Assembly (NCBI GenBank): GCA_949298505.1
Contig: CASFWW010000002.1
Location: 19,629 to 83,628, forward strand
From: Ornithoclostridium sp949298505
GTDB taxonomy: Bacteria; Bacillota; Clostridia; Christensenellales; UBA3700
Length of the DNA stretch: 64,000 bases
Reading direction: 5' to 3'
The notes under the pieces were generated by a model, which was given only the letters and a program-made list of their open reading frames with translations, did no database searches and was not told the origin of the DNA. Position 1 is the stretch's first letter. Every line of letters starts with the position of its first letter. A program made the position numbers and the translations under genes. Below are positions 17,016-26,128 of the stretch, in pieces.

Positions 17016-18578
17016 TCAATGCCCCAGTTTAACCGTTTCGACGTCGAATATCTTGTCGCAGAGTTTTTCAGCGTAAAGCGGCTCGTGGCTGACCAGTATC
17101 ACCGCGCCTTCATATTGTGCAAGCGCTTCAAACAGCGCCTCTTTCGCGTTTACGTCCAGGTGGTTTGTCGGTTCGTCGAGGACGAGAAGGTTGCTTTCTT
17201 TCTGCATAAGCGCACACAGCTTTATCTTGACCTGTTCGCCGCCGCTGAGGTTTCCGATAGCCTTTGTCGCAAGGTCGCCTTTTATACCGACTCCCGCCAG
17301 TTTTGTGCGTATTTCTTTTGCCGACATTCTGGGGAAGGTCTCGTTCATAAACGACACCGCGTTGTAGCCGTAAGTCCTGAAAATGAGATCCTGCTCGATA
17401 TAGTTGACCTTGGCGTTGGGGTTGTACGAAAAGCCGCCGGACACGGGTTTCAGCTTGCCCATGATCGTCTTGAGCAGGGTGGTCTTGCCTATGCCGTTGG
17501 TTCCGCGGATCCACAGTTTTGTATCGCCGCCGATCGTAAACGACACGGGCGGTAATATCGCCTTGCCGTCGTAGCCCACTTCAAGGTCTTTGACTTCGAG
17601 AAGTTTTTTGGTCACTACGAGAGAGTAGGGAAAGCTGAAAGAAGGTTTTTCCACGTTGACAGGCTTTTGCATGACTTCGATGCGGTCGAGCATCTTTTTG
17701 CGGCTGTTCGCCATGCCTGCGGTCGCCGCGCGCGCCTTGTTGCGAGCGATGTAGTCTTCCATACGCTTTATCTCGCGTTGCTGGCGCTCGTAGTTGTCGG
17801 CGTACTGTTTTGCGTTCTGTTCGTGCTGGGCGAGGTATTCGTCGTAGTTGCCCCAGTATTTCTTTATCTGCCCGTTTTCTATGTTTACGATTATCTTGCA
17901 GACGTCGTTGAGGAATACCGTGTCGTGAGAGATGAGGATGAAGGTACCCTTGTAGCCGTCCAGGAATTTTCTCAGCCATTCTATATGCTCGAGGTCGAGG
18001 AAGTTGGTCGGCTCGTCGAGAAGCATGACGTCCAGGTTTTCGAGCAGAAGTTTTGCCAGCATGAGTTTGGCACGCTGACCGCCGCTCAGCCTGGATATCA
18101 CGGTGTCGTAGCCGAACGCGCTGATGCCGAGGCCGCCTGCGACTTTTTTGATCTGAGAATCGAGGTCGTAGAAATTCGCGTCTTCAAGCTGCTCCTGCAT
18201 ACGGCTGCTTTTGGTTATCATCGCGTCAAGTTTGTCGGGATCGCTTTCGTCGCCCATCGCGGCATAAAGGTTTTCAAGCGCTTCGTTGAGAGCGTAAAGG
18301 TGGTTGAAAGAGCCTTTCAGATACTCCATCACGGTTTGAGAGCGGTCGATATCCGCATGCTGATCAAGGTAGCCGAAGCGTATGCCTGAAAGCCACTTTA
18401 TTTCGCCCGCGTCCTGAGACAACCTTCCCGAGATTATATTCATAAATGTGGATTTGCCCGCGCCGTTAAGTCCGACCACGCCGATATGCTCGCCGTTGTT
18501 GACGGTGAGGTCGGCATTGTCGAAAAGCACTTTATTGTCAAAGACGTGGGTCAGACCCTTTATGGTAAGAATACTCAT
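17016..18578 (-). CDS. ABC-F family ATPase (ribosome-associated)
   Basis: 520 residues with two ABC ATPase domains in one chain and no membrane segment, which defines ABC-F proteins that act in the tRNA exit site of the ribosome. Domain 1 has Walker A GLNGAGKST, signature LSGGQRAK and Walker B LDEPTNFLD. Domain 2 has GTNGIGKTT, LSGGEQVK and LDEPTNHLD. A Lys/Arg/Glu-rich coiled linker joins them at about residues 240-310. Whether it is a housekeeping factor or gives antibiotic protection cannot be decided. The start is the ATG at 18578 (MSILTIKGL); a longer frame would begin upstream of the promoter. There is no Shine-Dalgarno sequence and the predicted leader is about 4 nt. Confidence 0.9.
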   Translation of the reverse strand: MSILTIKGLTHVFDNKVLFDNADLTVNNGEHIGVVGLNGAGKSTFMNIISGRLSQDAGEIKWLSGIRFGYLDQHADIDRSQTVMEYLKGSFNHLYALNEALENLYAAMGDESDPDKLDAMITKSSRMQEQLEDANFYDLDSQIKKVAGGLGISAFGYDTVISRLSGGQRAKLMLAKLLLENLDVMLLDEPTNFLDLEHIEWLRKFLDGYKGTFILISHDTVFLNDVCKIIVNIENGQIKKYWGNYDEYLAQHEQNAKQYADNYERQQREIKRMEDYIARNKARAATAGMANSRKKMLDRIEVMQKPVNVEKPSFSFPYSLVVTKKLLEVKDLEVGYDGKAILPPVSFTIGGDTKLWIRGTNGIGKTTLLKTIMGKLKPVSGGFSYNPNAKVNYIEQDLIFRTYGYNAVSFMNETFPRMSAKEIRTKLAGVGIKGDLATKAIGNLSGGEQVKIKLCALMQKESNLLVLDEPTNHLDVNAKEALFEALAQYEGAVILVSHEPLYAEKLCDKIFDVETVKLGH

Positions 18579-18588
18579 AGCACCGACT

Positions 18589-18617
18589 ATTTTACAATAA
18601 GAGGCGAAAACAGTCAA
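18589..18617 (-). promoter_or_regulatory. Promoter of the ABC-F gene, nearly leaderless
   Basis: On the minus strand, TTGACT-17 bp-TAAAAT, with ten bases between the -10 and the ATG. It is back to back with the Gfo/Idh/MocA promoter. Confidence 0.75.
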
Positions 18618-18634
18618 CTTTTTCGCGCGCACTA

Positions 18635-18663
18635 TTGAAAGAGCGGCAGTGTAATGATAAAAT
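18635..18663 (+). promoter_or_regulatory. Promoter of the Gfo/Idh/MocA gene
   Basis: TTGAAA-17 bp-TAAAAT, divergent from the ABC-F promoter. Confidence 0.75.
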
Positions 18664-18682
18664 GTTAGAAAAGGAGAAAAAT

Positions 18683-19669
18683 ATGAAAGAATTCAGATGG
18701 GGCGTTATAGGCGCAGGAATGATAGCGAAAACGGTTTGCAGAGAAATCGTGAAGAGCGGGAGACATAAGATCGCCGCGGTATATTCGCGTACGTATGCCA
18801 ACGCGCGTAAGCTGGCGAAAAAATACGGCGCGAAATGTTACGGAACGCTTGACGAAATGCTTGAAGACAAGGACGTCGACGGCGTGTATATCGCTACGCC
18901 TCACTCTGCGCATTACGCGAATATGCTCGCTTGTCTTGATCATGGCAAACCGTCGCTTACCGAAAAGGCGTTCACCGTGAACGCCGCTCAGGCAGAAAAG
19001 GTGATCACGCTGGCAAAAGAGAGGAAAATCCTTGTCTGCGAAGCTATGTGGACGAGGTTTCAGCCCGTAGTGCTGGCGGTTGCCGACGAGATAGCAAGCG
19101 GGGCAATAGGCGATATAAAGCGCTTTAAAGGCGGCTTTTCCACTCCGGCAACGTGGGTCAGACCGTTTTTGTCGGACAGGCTGTTCAAGCCCGAATATGC
19201 CGGCGGCGCGCTCCTCGACGTGGGCGTATATCCGCTTTCTTTTGCCGAGATGCTCCTGGGAAGACCGTGGGATATAGAGATACGCGCGGAACTAGCGGAC
19301 GGCATAGATTATTCGGACGAGATAAGGCTGACTTATCCCAAAGACGCGGTGTGCGAGCTCAGTTGTACGCTGAAAGGGCTGAGGAGCTTTACCGGGGTGA
19401 TAGAAGGAGAGACGGGAAAGATCGTGATGCCCAATTACACACGCCCGAAAAAGGCGGTCGTTTACGGTGCGGACGGCAAGGTTAAAAAGGTGATAAGGGG
19501 CAAGAGGGGATACGTCTACGAGTTCGACGCTTTTGCCGACAGCGTCAGGAGAGGAGAGACTGAGTGCAGGTTCATGCCTTATATAGACACGGTTGAAGTG
19601 ATGAAAATTATGGACGATTGCAGAAAATTATCAGGGCTTGCATATCCTGAAAACATCGAAAACACGTAA
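18683..19669 (+). CDS. Gfo/Idh/MocA-family NAD(P)-dependent oxidoreductase
   Basis: 328 residues, normal for the family. The N-terminal Rossmann motif is GVIGAGMIA (residues about 7-15). The segment EKAFTVNAAQAEKV corresponds to the family EKP motif, here EKA. VYIATPHSAHYANM fits the cofactor domain, and LLDVGVYPLSFAEMLLG is the conserved catalytic-domain helix. Such enzymes oxidise or reduce sugars and related polyols; the closest types are dihydrodiol/glucose-fructose dehydrogenase-like, but the substrate is unknown. The start at 18683 follows AAGGAG. It lies just before the glycogen island but has no clear link to it. Confidence 0.87.
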   Translation: MKEFRWGVIGAGMIAKTVCREIVKSGRHKIAAVYSRTYANARKLAKKYGAKCYGTLDEMLEDKDVDGVYIATPHSAHYANMLACLDHGKPSLTEKAFTVNAAQAEKVITLAKERKILVCEAMWTRFQPVVLAVADEIASGAIGDIKRFKGGFSTPATWVRPFLSDRLFKPEYAGGALLDVGVYPLSFAEMLLGRPWDIEIRAELADGIDYSDEIRLTYPKDAVCELSCTLKGLRSFTGVIEGETGKIVMPNYTRPKKAVVYGADGKVKKVIRGKRGYVYEFDAFADSVRRGETECRFMPYIDTVEVMKIMDDCRKLSGLAYPENIENT

Positions 19670-19759
19670 AAGTCGGTTTGTGACAAGCATAACATATGTC
19701 AATTACGGTAAAAAATGCGATGTTTTGCGTAAAACAGGGCAAAAAAATAATATTGTATA

Positions 19760-19789
19760 TTGAAAACGCAAAAGATATTATGCTATAAT
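19760..19789 (+). promoter_or_regulatory. Promoter of the glycogen operon
   Basis: TTGAAA-18 bp-TATAAT, 31 bases before the glgB start. Confidence 0.7.
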
Positions 19790-19820
19790 AATTACAAGTA
19801 AATTAGAAGAGGAAGTCTTT

Positions 19821-21743
19821 ATGGTCGAAAATTCCAAGAAGAAAGAACTCAGCCTGCCCGTATACCTTTTTCACGAAGGTACGAATTACGAGGCATACAA
19901 ACTTTTCAGTCCGTCCTGCGAGAAGATCGGCAAATCTAACGTGTGGACTTTCAGAGTCTGGGCGCCGCATGCGGAAAGCGTCAGCGTGGTCGGTGATTTC
20001 AACAAGTGGGACAGAGACGTCAATCCGATGACACGGGACGGCGAGATCTGGGAATGTAAGATAGAAGGTCTTGAGAATTTCGCGACTTATAAGTTCAGCA
20101 TACAGACCAAAAAGGGCGATATCCTTATGAAGTGCGACCCGTTCGCCACCCATGCGGAGACAGCTCCAGCCAACGCTTCCAAGCTGTTCAGGTCGACTTA
20201 CGTCTGGGGAGACTCAAAGTGGCAGGATTCGAAGAAGAAGTACGATCCATATCATTCTCCGATGAACATTTACGAGGTCCATCTCGGCAGCTGGCGCAGG
20301 TATGAGGACGGCAACATCTACAATTACCGCAAGATAGCTGACGAACTCAGCGTATACGTAAAAGAAATGGGCTATACCCACGTTGAGATCCTGCCGGTCA
20401 CGGAATATCCTTTCGACGGCAGCTGGGGATATCAGGTCACCGGTATGTACGCGCCGACGTCGCGTTACGGCACGCCCGACGATTTCAGATATTTCGTGGA
20501 CAAGATGCACAAGAGCGGGATCGGCGTCATCCTTGACTGGGTGGTCGCGCATTTCCCCAAGGACGCGCACGGTCTTTACGAGTTTGACGGAGAGCCGCTT
20601 TACGAATATTCGGACGAACTCAAAAAGGAGCACAAGGAGTGGGGCACGAGAGTGTTCGACTACGGCAGGGCAGAAGTCAGGAGTTTCCTTATTTCGTCCG
20701 CAAGTTACTGGGTCAACGAGTTCCACGTCGACGGCATCAGGATGGACGCCGTCGCCAGCATGCTTTATCTCGACTACGGCAGGAGAGACGGCGCGTGGAG
20801 AGCCAACGCTTTCGGCGGCAATTACAACTTAGAGGCGATAGATTTCATAAAGCAGCTCAACACAGAGCTTCTTTCCAAGCATCCCGGACTTCTTATGATA
20901 GCGGAAGAGTCCACCGCGTTCCCGATGGTGACCAAGCCTGCGTACGACGGCGGTCTCGGCTTTAATTTCAAGTGGAATATGGGCTGGATGAACGACATAC
21001 TCTGTTACGTGTCAGCCAATCCTTTCTTCCGCAAGGATATGCACGACAAGATCACTTTCTCGATCACGTACGCGTTTTCGGAGAACTACATACTCCCGAT
21101 ATCTCACGACGAAGTGGTACACGGCAAGAGATCACTTCTCAACAGGATGCCGGGCGAATATCAGGAGAAGTTCGACGGCGACAAGGCGTTCCTCGGCTAT
21201 ATGATGGCGCATCCCGGCAAGAAGCTTCTGTTCATGGGCGGCGAGTTCGGGCAGTTCATAGAGTGGGACTACAAAAAGCAGCTCGACTGGTTCCTTCTGG
21301 ACTACGACAGCCACCGCAACCTGCACAATTTCGTCAAGGATCTGAACGCGTATTATCTCGCGCACAAGGAAATGTACGAAGAAGATTGCAGCTACGACGG
21401 CTTCAAGTGGATATGCGTGGACGACAACACTCAGAACATCGTGGCGTTCAAGCGCGAAGCGAAGAACGGCGATTACACCGTTGCGGTGATCAATTTCAGC
21501 CCGGTGAGGAGGCAGAACTACTGCCTCGGCGTGCCTGAGTATAAATATTACGACGTCAGGCTTGACAGCAATTCTCCCAGGTACGGAGGCAATTCCGGCG
21601 TGACGAAGTATGAGCCTTTCGATGGAGAGATGCACGGTTTCGGGCAGTATATCAGCGTCGACGTCGCTCCCAACAGCGTCGTTTACCTCAAACCGGGCAA
21701 GTCTAAAAAGAGGAAGAAAAAGGTCGAAAAGGCCGCAAAATGA
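19821..21743 (+). CDS. glgB: 1,4-alpha-glucan branching enzyme
   Basis: 640 residues. It makes alpha-1,6 branches in glycogen. Residues about 15-110 form a CBM48 domain (FRVWAPHAESVSVVGDFN). The GH13 catalytic barrel follows with VILDWVVAHFP, the nucleophile aspartate at about 309 in DGIRMDAVASM, the acid/base glutamate at about 362 in MIAEEST, and ISHDEVVHGK. A C-terminal beta domain ends in a Lys-rich tail. It is the first gene of glgB-glgC-glgD-glgA, with AGAGGAAG as RBS. Confidence 0.95.
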   Translation: MVENSKKKELSLPVYLFHEGTNYEAYKLFSPSCEKIGKSNVWTFRVWAPHAESVSVVGDFNKWDRDVNPMTRDGEIWECKIEGLENFATYKFSIQTKKGDILMKCDPFATHAETAPANASKLFRSTYVWGDSKWQDSKKKYDPYHSPMNIYEVHLGSWRRYEDGNIYNYRKIADELSVYVKEMGYTHVEILPVTEYPFDGSWGYQVTGMYAPTSRYGTPDDFRYFVDKMHKSGIGVILDWVVAHFPKDAHGLYEFDGEPLYEYSDELKKEHKEWGTRVFDYGRAEVRSFLISSASYWVNEFHVDGIRMDAVASMLYLDYGRRDGAWRANAFGGNYNLEAIDFIKQLNTELLSKHPGLLMIAEESTAFPMVTKPAYDGGLGFNFKWNMGWMNDILCYVSANPFFRKDMHDKITFSITYAFSENYILPISHDEVVHGKRSLLNRMPGEYQEKFDGDKAFLGYMMAHPGKKLLFMGGEFGQFIEWDYKKQLDWFLLDYDSHRNLHNFVKDLNAYYLAHKEMYEEDCSYDGFKWICVDDNTQNIVAFKREAKNGDYTVAVINFSPVRRQNYCLGVPEYKYYDVRLDSNSPRYGGNSGVTKYEPFDGEMHGFGQYISVDVAPNSVVYLKPGKSKKRKKKVEKAAK

Positions 21744-21795
21744 AAAATAATACAATTGTGGCGTGAGCCACGACATATTTGATGAGGAGGAGATT

Positions 21796-22989
21796 ATGTA
21801 TTCCAACAACAAAGAGTGTGTAGCTATGCTTCTCGCAGGAGGTCAGGGCACCAGACTTTACAGCCTGACCGCGAACCTTGCAAAGCCGGCGGTATCTTTC
21901 GGAGGAAAGTATAAGATCATAGACTTTCCGCTGTCAAACTGCATCAACTCGAATATCGACACGATAGGCGTGCTTACTCAGTACAGACCTTTCGCGCTCA
22001 ACCAGTATATCGGCAACGGTCAGCCCTGGGACCTGGACAGGCTCAACGGCGGCGTATACGTTCTGCCCCCGTACATGAAGAGTGCAAAGTCTGACTGGTA
22101 CAAGGGCACCGCAAACGCGATTTATCAGAACATCGAGTTCATCGACAAGTTCTCTCCCGAGTACGTTCTCGTGCTTTCGGGTGACCACATATACAAGATG
22201 GACTATTCGCAGATGCTCGATTACCACAAGAAAAAGGGCGCGGCTTGCACGATCGCGGTCATCAACGTCAGCCTTGAAGAAGCTTCGCGTTTCGGCATCA
22301 TGAACACCAATCCCGACGGCTCGGTCTACGAGTTCGAGGAGAAGCCCAAACAGCCCAAGAGCACCAACGCTTCGATGGGCATATACATCTTTACCTGGAA
22401 GGAACTCAAGAAATATCTTATCGAAGACGAGGCGGACGAAAACAGCAGCAACGACTTCGGCAAGAACATAATCCCCAACATGCTCAAAGACGGACAGAAA
22501 CTGTTCGCTTACAGGTTCGACGGCTACTGGAAAGACGTCGGCACGATATCCAGTCTCTGGGAGGCGAACATGGACCTTCTCGACAAGAAGAGCGGTCTGC
22601 GCCTTGAGGACAGCAGCTGGAAGATATACGCGAGAAACGCGGCGGAGCCTCCTCATTATATGGGCGATCATGCTGTCGTCGTCAATTCTCTCGTCACCGA
22701 GGGTTGCGAGATCGACGGCACGATCAGAAACAGCGTCATTTCTTCCTGCGTAAAGGTTGAAGATGGCGCGATAATCGAAGACAGCACGATCATGCCGGGC
22801 GCGGTCATCAAGTCAGGCGCGGTAGTCAGATACGCCATCGTCGGCGACGGCGCCGTGATCGGAGAGAACGCAAAGGTCGGAGATACTCAGACGGGTATGG
22901 TTAAGGGCGAATGGCAGATCACCGTCGTCGGGCCGGGAGCTCAGGTGAAAGCGGGTCAGATAGTTCCCGTAAAAGCAATGGTCGATTAA
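21796..22989 (+). CDS. glgC: Glucose-1-phosphate adenylyltransferase, catalytic subunit
   Basis: 397 residues. It makes ADP-glucose from glucose 1-phosphate and ATP, the committed step of glycogen synthesis. The nucleotidyltransferase signature AGGQGTRLYSLT is intact near residue 12, followed by KPAVSFGGKYKIIDFPLSN. SGDHIYKMDY and FEEKPKQP (sugar-phosphate binding) are present. The C-terminal third is a left-handed beta-helix. The start at 21796 follows GAGGAGG; a longer frame begins before it. Together with GlgD it probably forms the Firmicutes-type mixed enzyme. Confidence 0.95.
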   Translation: MYSNNKECVAMLLAGGQGTRLYSLTANLAKPAVSFGGKYKIIDFPLSNCINSNIDTIGVLTQYRPFALNQYIGNGQPWDLDRLNGGVYVLPPYMKSAKSDWYKGTANAIYQNIEFIDKFSPEYVLVLSGDHIYKMDYSQMLDYHKKKGAACTIAVINVSLEEASRFGIMNTNPDGSVYEFEEKPKQPKSTNASMGIYIFTWKELKKYLIEDEADENSSNDFGKNIIPNMLKDGQKLFAYRFDGYWKDVGTISSLWEANMDLLDKKSGLRLEDSSWKIYARNAAEPPHYMGDHAVVVNSLVTEGCEIDGTIRNSVISSCVKVEDGAIIEDSTIMPGAVIKSGAVVRYAIVGDGAVIGENAKVGDTQTGMVKGEWQITVVGPGAQVKAGQIVPVKAMVD

Positions 22990-23000
22990 GGGAGGAAAGT

Positions 23001-24116
23001 ATGAACAATCTGATAATGAGTATAGTTTTCGCAAGCGACAACGAGACCAAACTCAACGAACTGACAATTCACAGAACGACGGCGTCGCTTCCGTTCTGCG
23101 GCAGATACCGCTTTATAGATTTTACGCTGTCCAACCTGGTAAACAGCAATATCACGACGATCGGCATCGTCACCAGGAGCAATTACTCCTCGCTGACCGA
23201 CCACCTCAGAATGGGCAGAGACTGGGACCTCAACCGCAAGAACAGCGGCATTGCGATCTTCTCGCCTTATTCTTCCAATACGTCGCGCAGTATGTTCAAA
23301 GGCAAGATCGAGGCGATGTACGGCATCCTCGATTATATGGAGAGGGCGAGCGAGGAATACGTCATCGTCACCAACAGCAATATCGCTTCAAACATAGACT
23401 TTGAGGACGTTTACAATCACCACGTCTCAAACGGCGCGGACATCACGATGCTGACTTACACGTCGCATCCCACGTCCTCCAAGAGAGTGCTCGTCGACAA
23501 GGACTTCACCGGAAGAGTCACGGGGGTAAGGCTGACTGCCAATGCGTCCGACGAGAGCTGTGAGGTGGGTCTCAACATCTATCTGATAAAGAAAAGCCTG
23601 CTGATGAGCCTGATCACCGATTCTTACGAGAGAGGAAACCTCGATTTCGAAAAGAATATCATCCAGCAGAAAGTGGATTCTCTGTCCATCTACTGCTACC
23701 ATGTGGAGGGCTATGCGGCGATAATAGACGACGTGAAATCATATTATACCGAGAGCATGAAGATCCTCGATCCCGCGATCAGGAACGACCTGTTCTATCG
23801 CTACGGCAAGATATTCACCAAGGTCAAAGACTCCGTACCCACGCTGTACAGAGAGGGCGCAGAGGTCAAGAATTCACTGATTGCAGACGGTTGCGACATA
23901 GCCGGTAAAGTTGAAAACAGCATACTTTTCCGTGGCGTCGTGGTCGAAGAAGGCGCGGTGATCTCCAATTCGATAGTTATGGAAAACGGTCATATCATGA
24001 AGTATTCCGAACTTAAATATACGATAACGGACAAAGACGTGACCGTTACCGAGGACAAGACGATCAGCGGTTCTCAGAATTACCCGGTCGTCATCGTCAA
24101 GAATAAAGTAGTCTAA
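23001..24116 (+). CDS. glgD: GlgD, regulatory/non-catalytic subunit of ADP-glucose pyrophosphorylase
   Basis: 371 residues. It aligns with GlgC along its length (CGRYRFIDFTLSNLVNS, LNIYLIKKSLL, C-terminal beta-helix), but the nucleotide-binding loop is degenerate: FASDNETKLNELT stands where GlgC has LAGGQGTRLYSLT. That loss is the known mark of GlgD, which raises GlgC activity in a mixed complex. The start at 23001 follows GGGAGGAAAGT, 11 bases after the glgC stop. Confidence 0.93.
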   Translation: MNNLIMSIVFASDNETKLNELTIHRTTASLPFCGRYRFIDFTLSNLVNSNITTIGIVTRSNYSSLTDHLRMGRDWDLNRKNSGIAIFSPYSSNTSRSMFKGKIEAMYGILDYMERASEEYVIVTNSNIASNIDFEDVYNHHVSNGADITMLTYTSHPTSSKRVLVDKDFTGRVTGVRLTANASDESCEVGLNIYLIKKSLLMSLITDSYERGNLDFEKNIIQQKVDSLSIYCYHVEGYAAIIDDVKSYYTESMKILDPAIRNDLFYRYGKIFTKVKDSVPTLYREGAEVKNSLIADGCDIAGKVENSILFRGVVVEEGAVISNSIVMENGHIMKYSELKYTITDKDVTVTEDKTISGSQNYPVVIVKNKVV

Positions 24117-24138
24117 CAAAAAAACAGGAGAAAGAAGA

Positions 24139-26001
24139 ATGGCTAAAAAAGCTCAGACAAAGAAAGCCGTTGCGGCAGAAGAAAAAGTTGTTCCGGCAGT
24201 TTCCGAAGCAAAAGAAAAGGTTGAAGAAAAACCGGCTGCAAAAAAGGCGGAAAATGTTGTCAAAAAGTCAGAAGCCGTTGCGGTAAAGGCGGAAGAAAAA
24301 ACAGAAAACGCAGTTGCCAAAGCTGAGGAAAAGGTTGCTGAAACCGTAAAGAAGGCTGATGAAAAACCCGCTCCGGCTGCCGGCAAAGCCGCAGGAAAGA
24401 AGACTAAAGCGGCGAAGAAACCTGCAAAAGAAAGCAATGCCGACGAGGCAAAAAAAGAGGAGACCCCGACTGAAAAGGCGGCTCAACCCAAAGCCGCGGA
24501 AAAGGCGGCAGAAAAAGACAAGACTGCCGAAGTAAAGACTGAAAAAGCAGAGGCGAAACCCGCAGATAAACAGTACAAGAAAAAGATACTGTTCGTTGCG
24601 GCAGAGGCTTTGCCGTACGTCAAGACGGGCGGTCTCGGAGACGTTGCCGCGGCGCTCCCGAAAGCGCTGGTAAAAGAAGGATACGACGTAAGAGTCGTTC
24701 TTCCGCTTTACTTCAACATCCCCGACAAGTTCAGGACGACGATGCAGTACCTCGGTTGCTGTTATGTTTCGCTTGCGTGGAGATATCAGTATTGCGGCGT
24801 ATTCACGCAGAAATACGACGGCGTGACCTATTACTTCCTCGACAACGAATATTACTTCAAGAGAAACGGGCTTTACGGTCATTACGACGACGCTGAGAGG
24901 TTCGCGTTCTTCTCCAAGGCGGCGCTCGAAGCGCTTCCGATAATGGACTTTACGCCCGACATAATACATTGCCATGACTGGCACACGGGTCTTACTCCGG
25001 TATACCTCGACGTGTATTACCGCAACGTTCCTTATTGCAAGAACGCGCGTACCGTATTCACGATACACAACATCCAGTTCCAGGGCAAGTACGGCAACGA
25101 GATATGCGACGACATCCTGGGACTTCCCGCTGACAAGAAATCGCTTGTGCAGTATCAGAACTGCGTCAACTTCATGAAGGGCGCGATCGAGTGCTCCAAC
25201 AAGGTCACCACCGTGTCGCCCACGTATGCCGGCGAGATACTCAACAGCTATTACAGTTTCGGTCTGCAGGATATTCTCGGCGCCAGAAAGTATAAACTCT
25301 CAGGCATCATCAACGGCATAGACGTTGACACCAACAATCCCGCGACCGACAAGGCGCTTTTCAAGAATTACGACAAGGACACCGTCGCGGACAAGGCGGC
25401 GAACAAGAAAGGGCTTCAGCAGATGCTCAATCTCGATCAGAACCCCAACGTGCCAATTATCGGTATGGTCACCCGTCTTACCGAGCAGAAGGGCATGGAG
25501 CTCATTGCGAACGTTTTTGAAGAAATTCTTTCCAAGGGCGTTCAGATGGTCGTGCTCGGCAGCGGAGACTGGAAGTATGAGTCCTTGCTCAAGGATATGC
25601 AGAAACGCTTCCCGGACAAACTGCGCGCGGTGCTCGGGTTCTCGGGCGATCTCGCGAGCAAGATCTATGCGGGCGCGGATATATTCCTGATGCCCAGCAA
25701 GTTCGAGCCGTGCGGTCTCAGCCAGATGATCTCCATGAGATACGGCACGATCCCGATCGTAAGAGAGACGGGCGGTCTCAAAGACACGGTTGTGCCTTAC
25801 AACGGAGCGACCCGTCAGGGTACCGGTTTCACCTTCTATTCGTACAACGCTCACGATATGCTTTATGCGATCGAAAGAGCTGTGGGACTCTATTACGATT
25901 ACAAGGAAGACTGGAAGCAACTGGTTCAGAACGCGATGAGTCAGGATTTCTCCTGGAACAACATCTGCAAACAGTATATTGCTTTGTACGAAAATCTGTA
26001 A
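24139..26001 (+). CDS. glgA: Glycogen synthase (GT5) with a Lys/Ala/Glu-rich N-terminal extension
   Basis: 620 residues, about 145 longer than usual. The normal GT5 enzyme starts near residue 146 with KKILFVAAEALPYVKTGGLGD, where the KTGGL loop binds ADP-glucose. IHCHDWHTGL and the C-terminal GT-B site PSKFEPCGLSQMISMRYG follow. Residues about 1-145 are low complexity (repeats such as AKKA, KAEEK, VAETV), predicted disordered or coiled. ATG 24139 has AGGAGAAAG upstream, and no better start lies nearer the GT5 domain. The tail may bind glycogen, another protein or nucleic acid; this is unknown. Confidence 0.93.
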   Translation: MAKKAQTKKAVAAEEKVVPAVSEAKEKVEEKPAAKKAENVVKKSEAVAVKAEEKTENAVAKAEEKVAETVKKADEKPAPAAGKAAGKKTKAAKKPAKESNADEAKKEETPTEKAAQPKAAEKAAEKDKTAEVKTEKAEAKPADKQYKKKILFVAAEALPYVKTGGLGDVAAALPKALVKEGYDVRVVLPLYFNIPDKFRTTMQYLGCCYVSLAWRYQYCGVFTQKYDGVTYYFLDNEYYFKRNGLYGHYDDAERFAFFSKAALEALPIMDFTPDIIHCHDWHTGLTPVYLDVYYRNVPYCKNARTVFTIHNIQFQGKYGNEICDDILGLPADKKSLVQYQNCVNFMKGAIECSNKVTTVSPTYAGEILNSYYSFGLQDILGARKYKLSGIINGIDVDTNNPATDKALFKNYDKDTVADKAANKKGLQQMLNLDQNPNVPIIGMVTRLTEQKGMELIANVFEEILSKGVQMVVLGSGDWKYESLLKDMQKRFPDKLRAVLGFSGDLASKIYAGADIFLMPSKFEPCGLSQMISMRYGTIPIVRETGGLKDTVVPYNGATRQGTGFTFYSYNAHDMLYAIERAVGLYYDYKEDWKQLVQNAMSQDFSWNNICKQYIALYENL

Positions 26002-26027
26002 AAGTAGCTTAATAAAGTATCATTTGC

Positions 26028-26056
26028 TATACAAAAGGCAAAATTTAGTTTATAAT
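26028..26056 (+). promoter_or_regulatory. Candidate internal promoter before glgP
   Basis: TATAAT with a weak TATACA 17 bp upstream, inside the glgA-glgP gap. Confidence 0.5.
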
Positions 26057-26076
26057 ACAATTATTGTGCGATAAAT

Positions 26077-26118
26077 AAAGGCTTGTCTTGGAAGGCAAGC
26101 CTTTACAAAGTTTTTTAA
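26077..26118 (+). terminator. Hairpin with T-run in the glgP leader (terminator or attenuator)
   Basis: AAAGGCTTG and CAAGCCTTT pair perfectly, with further pairing towards the loop. ACAAAG and then TTTTTT follow. It lies downstream of the candidate glgP promoter and 11 bases before the glgP ATG, so it can end the glgBCDA transcript and also attenuate glgP. Confidence 0.6.
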
Positions 26119-26128
26119 CGGAGAATAT

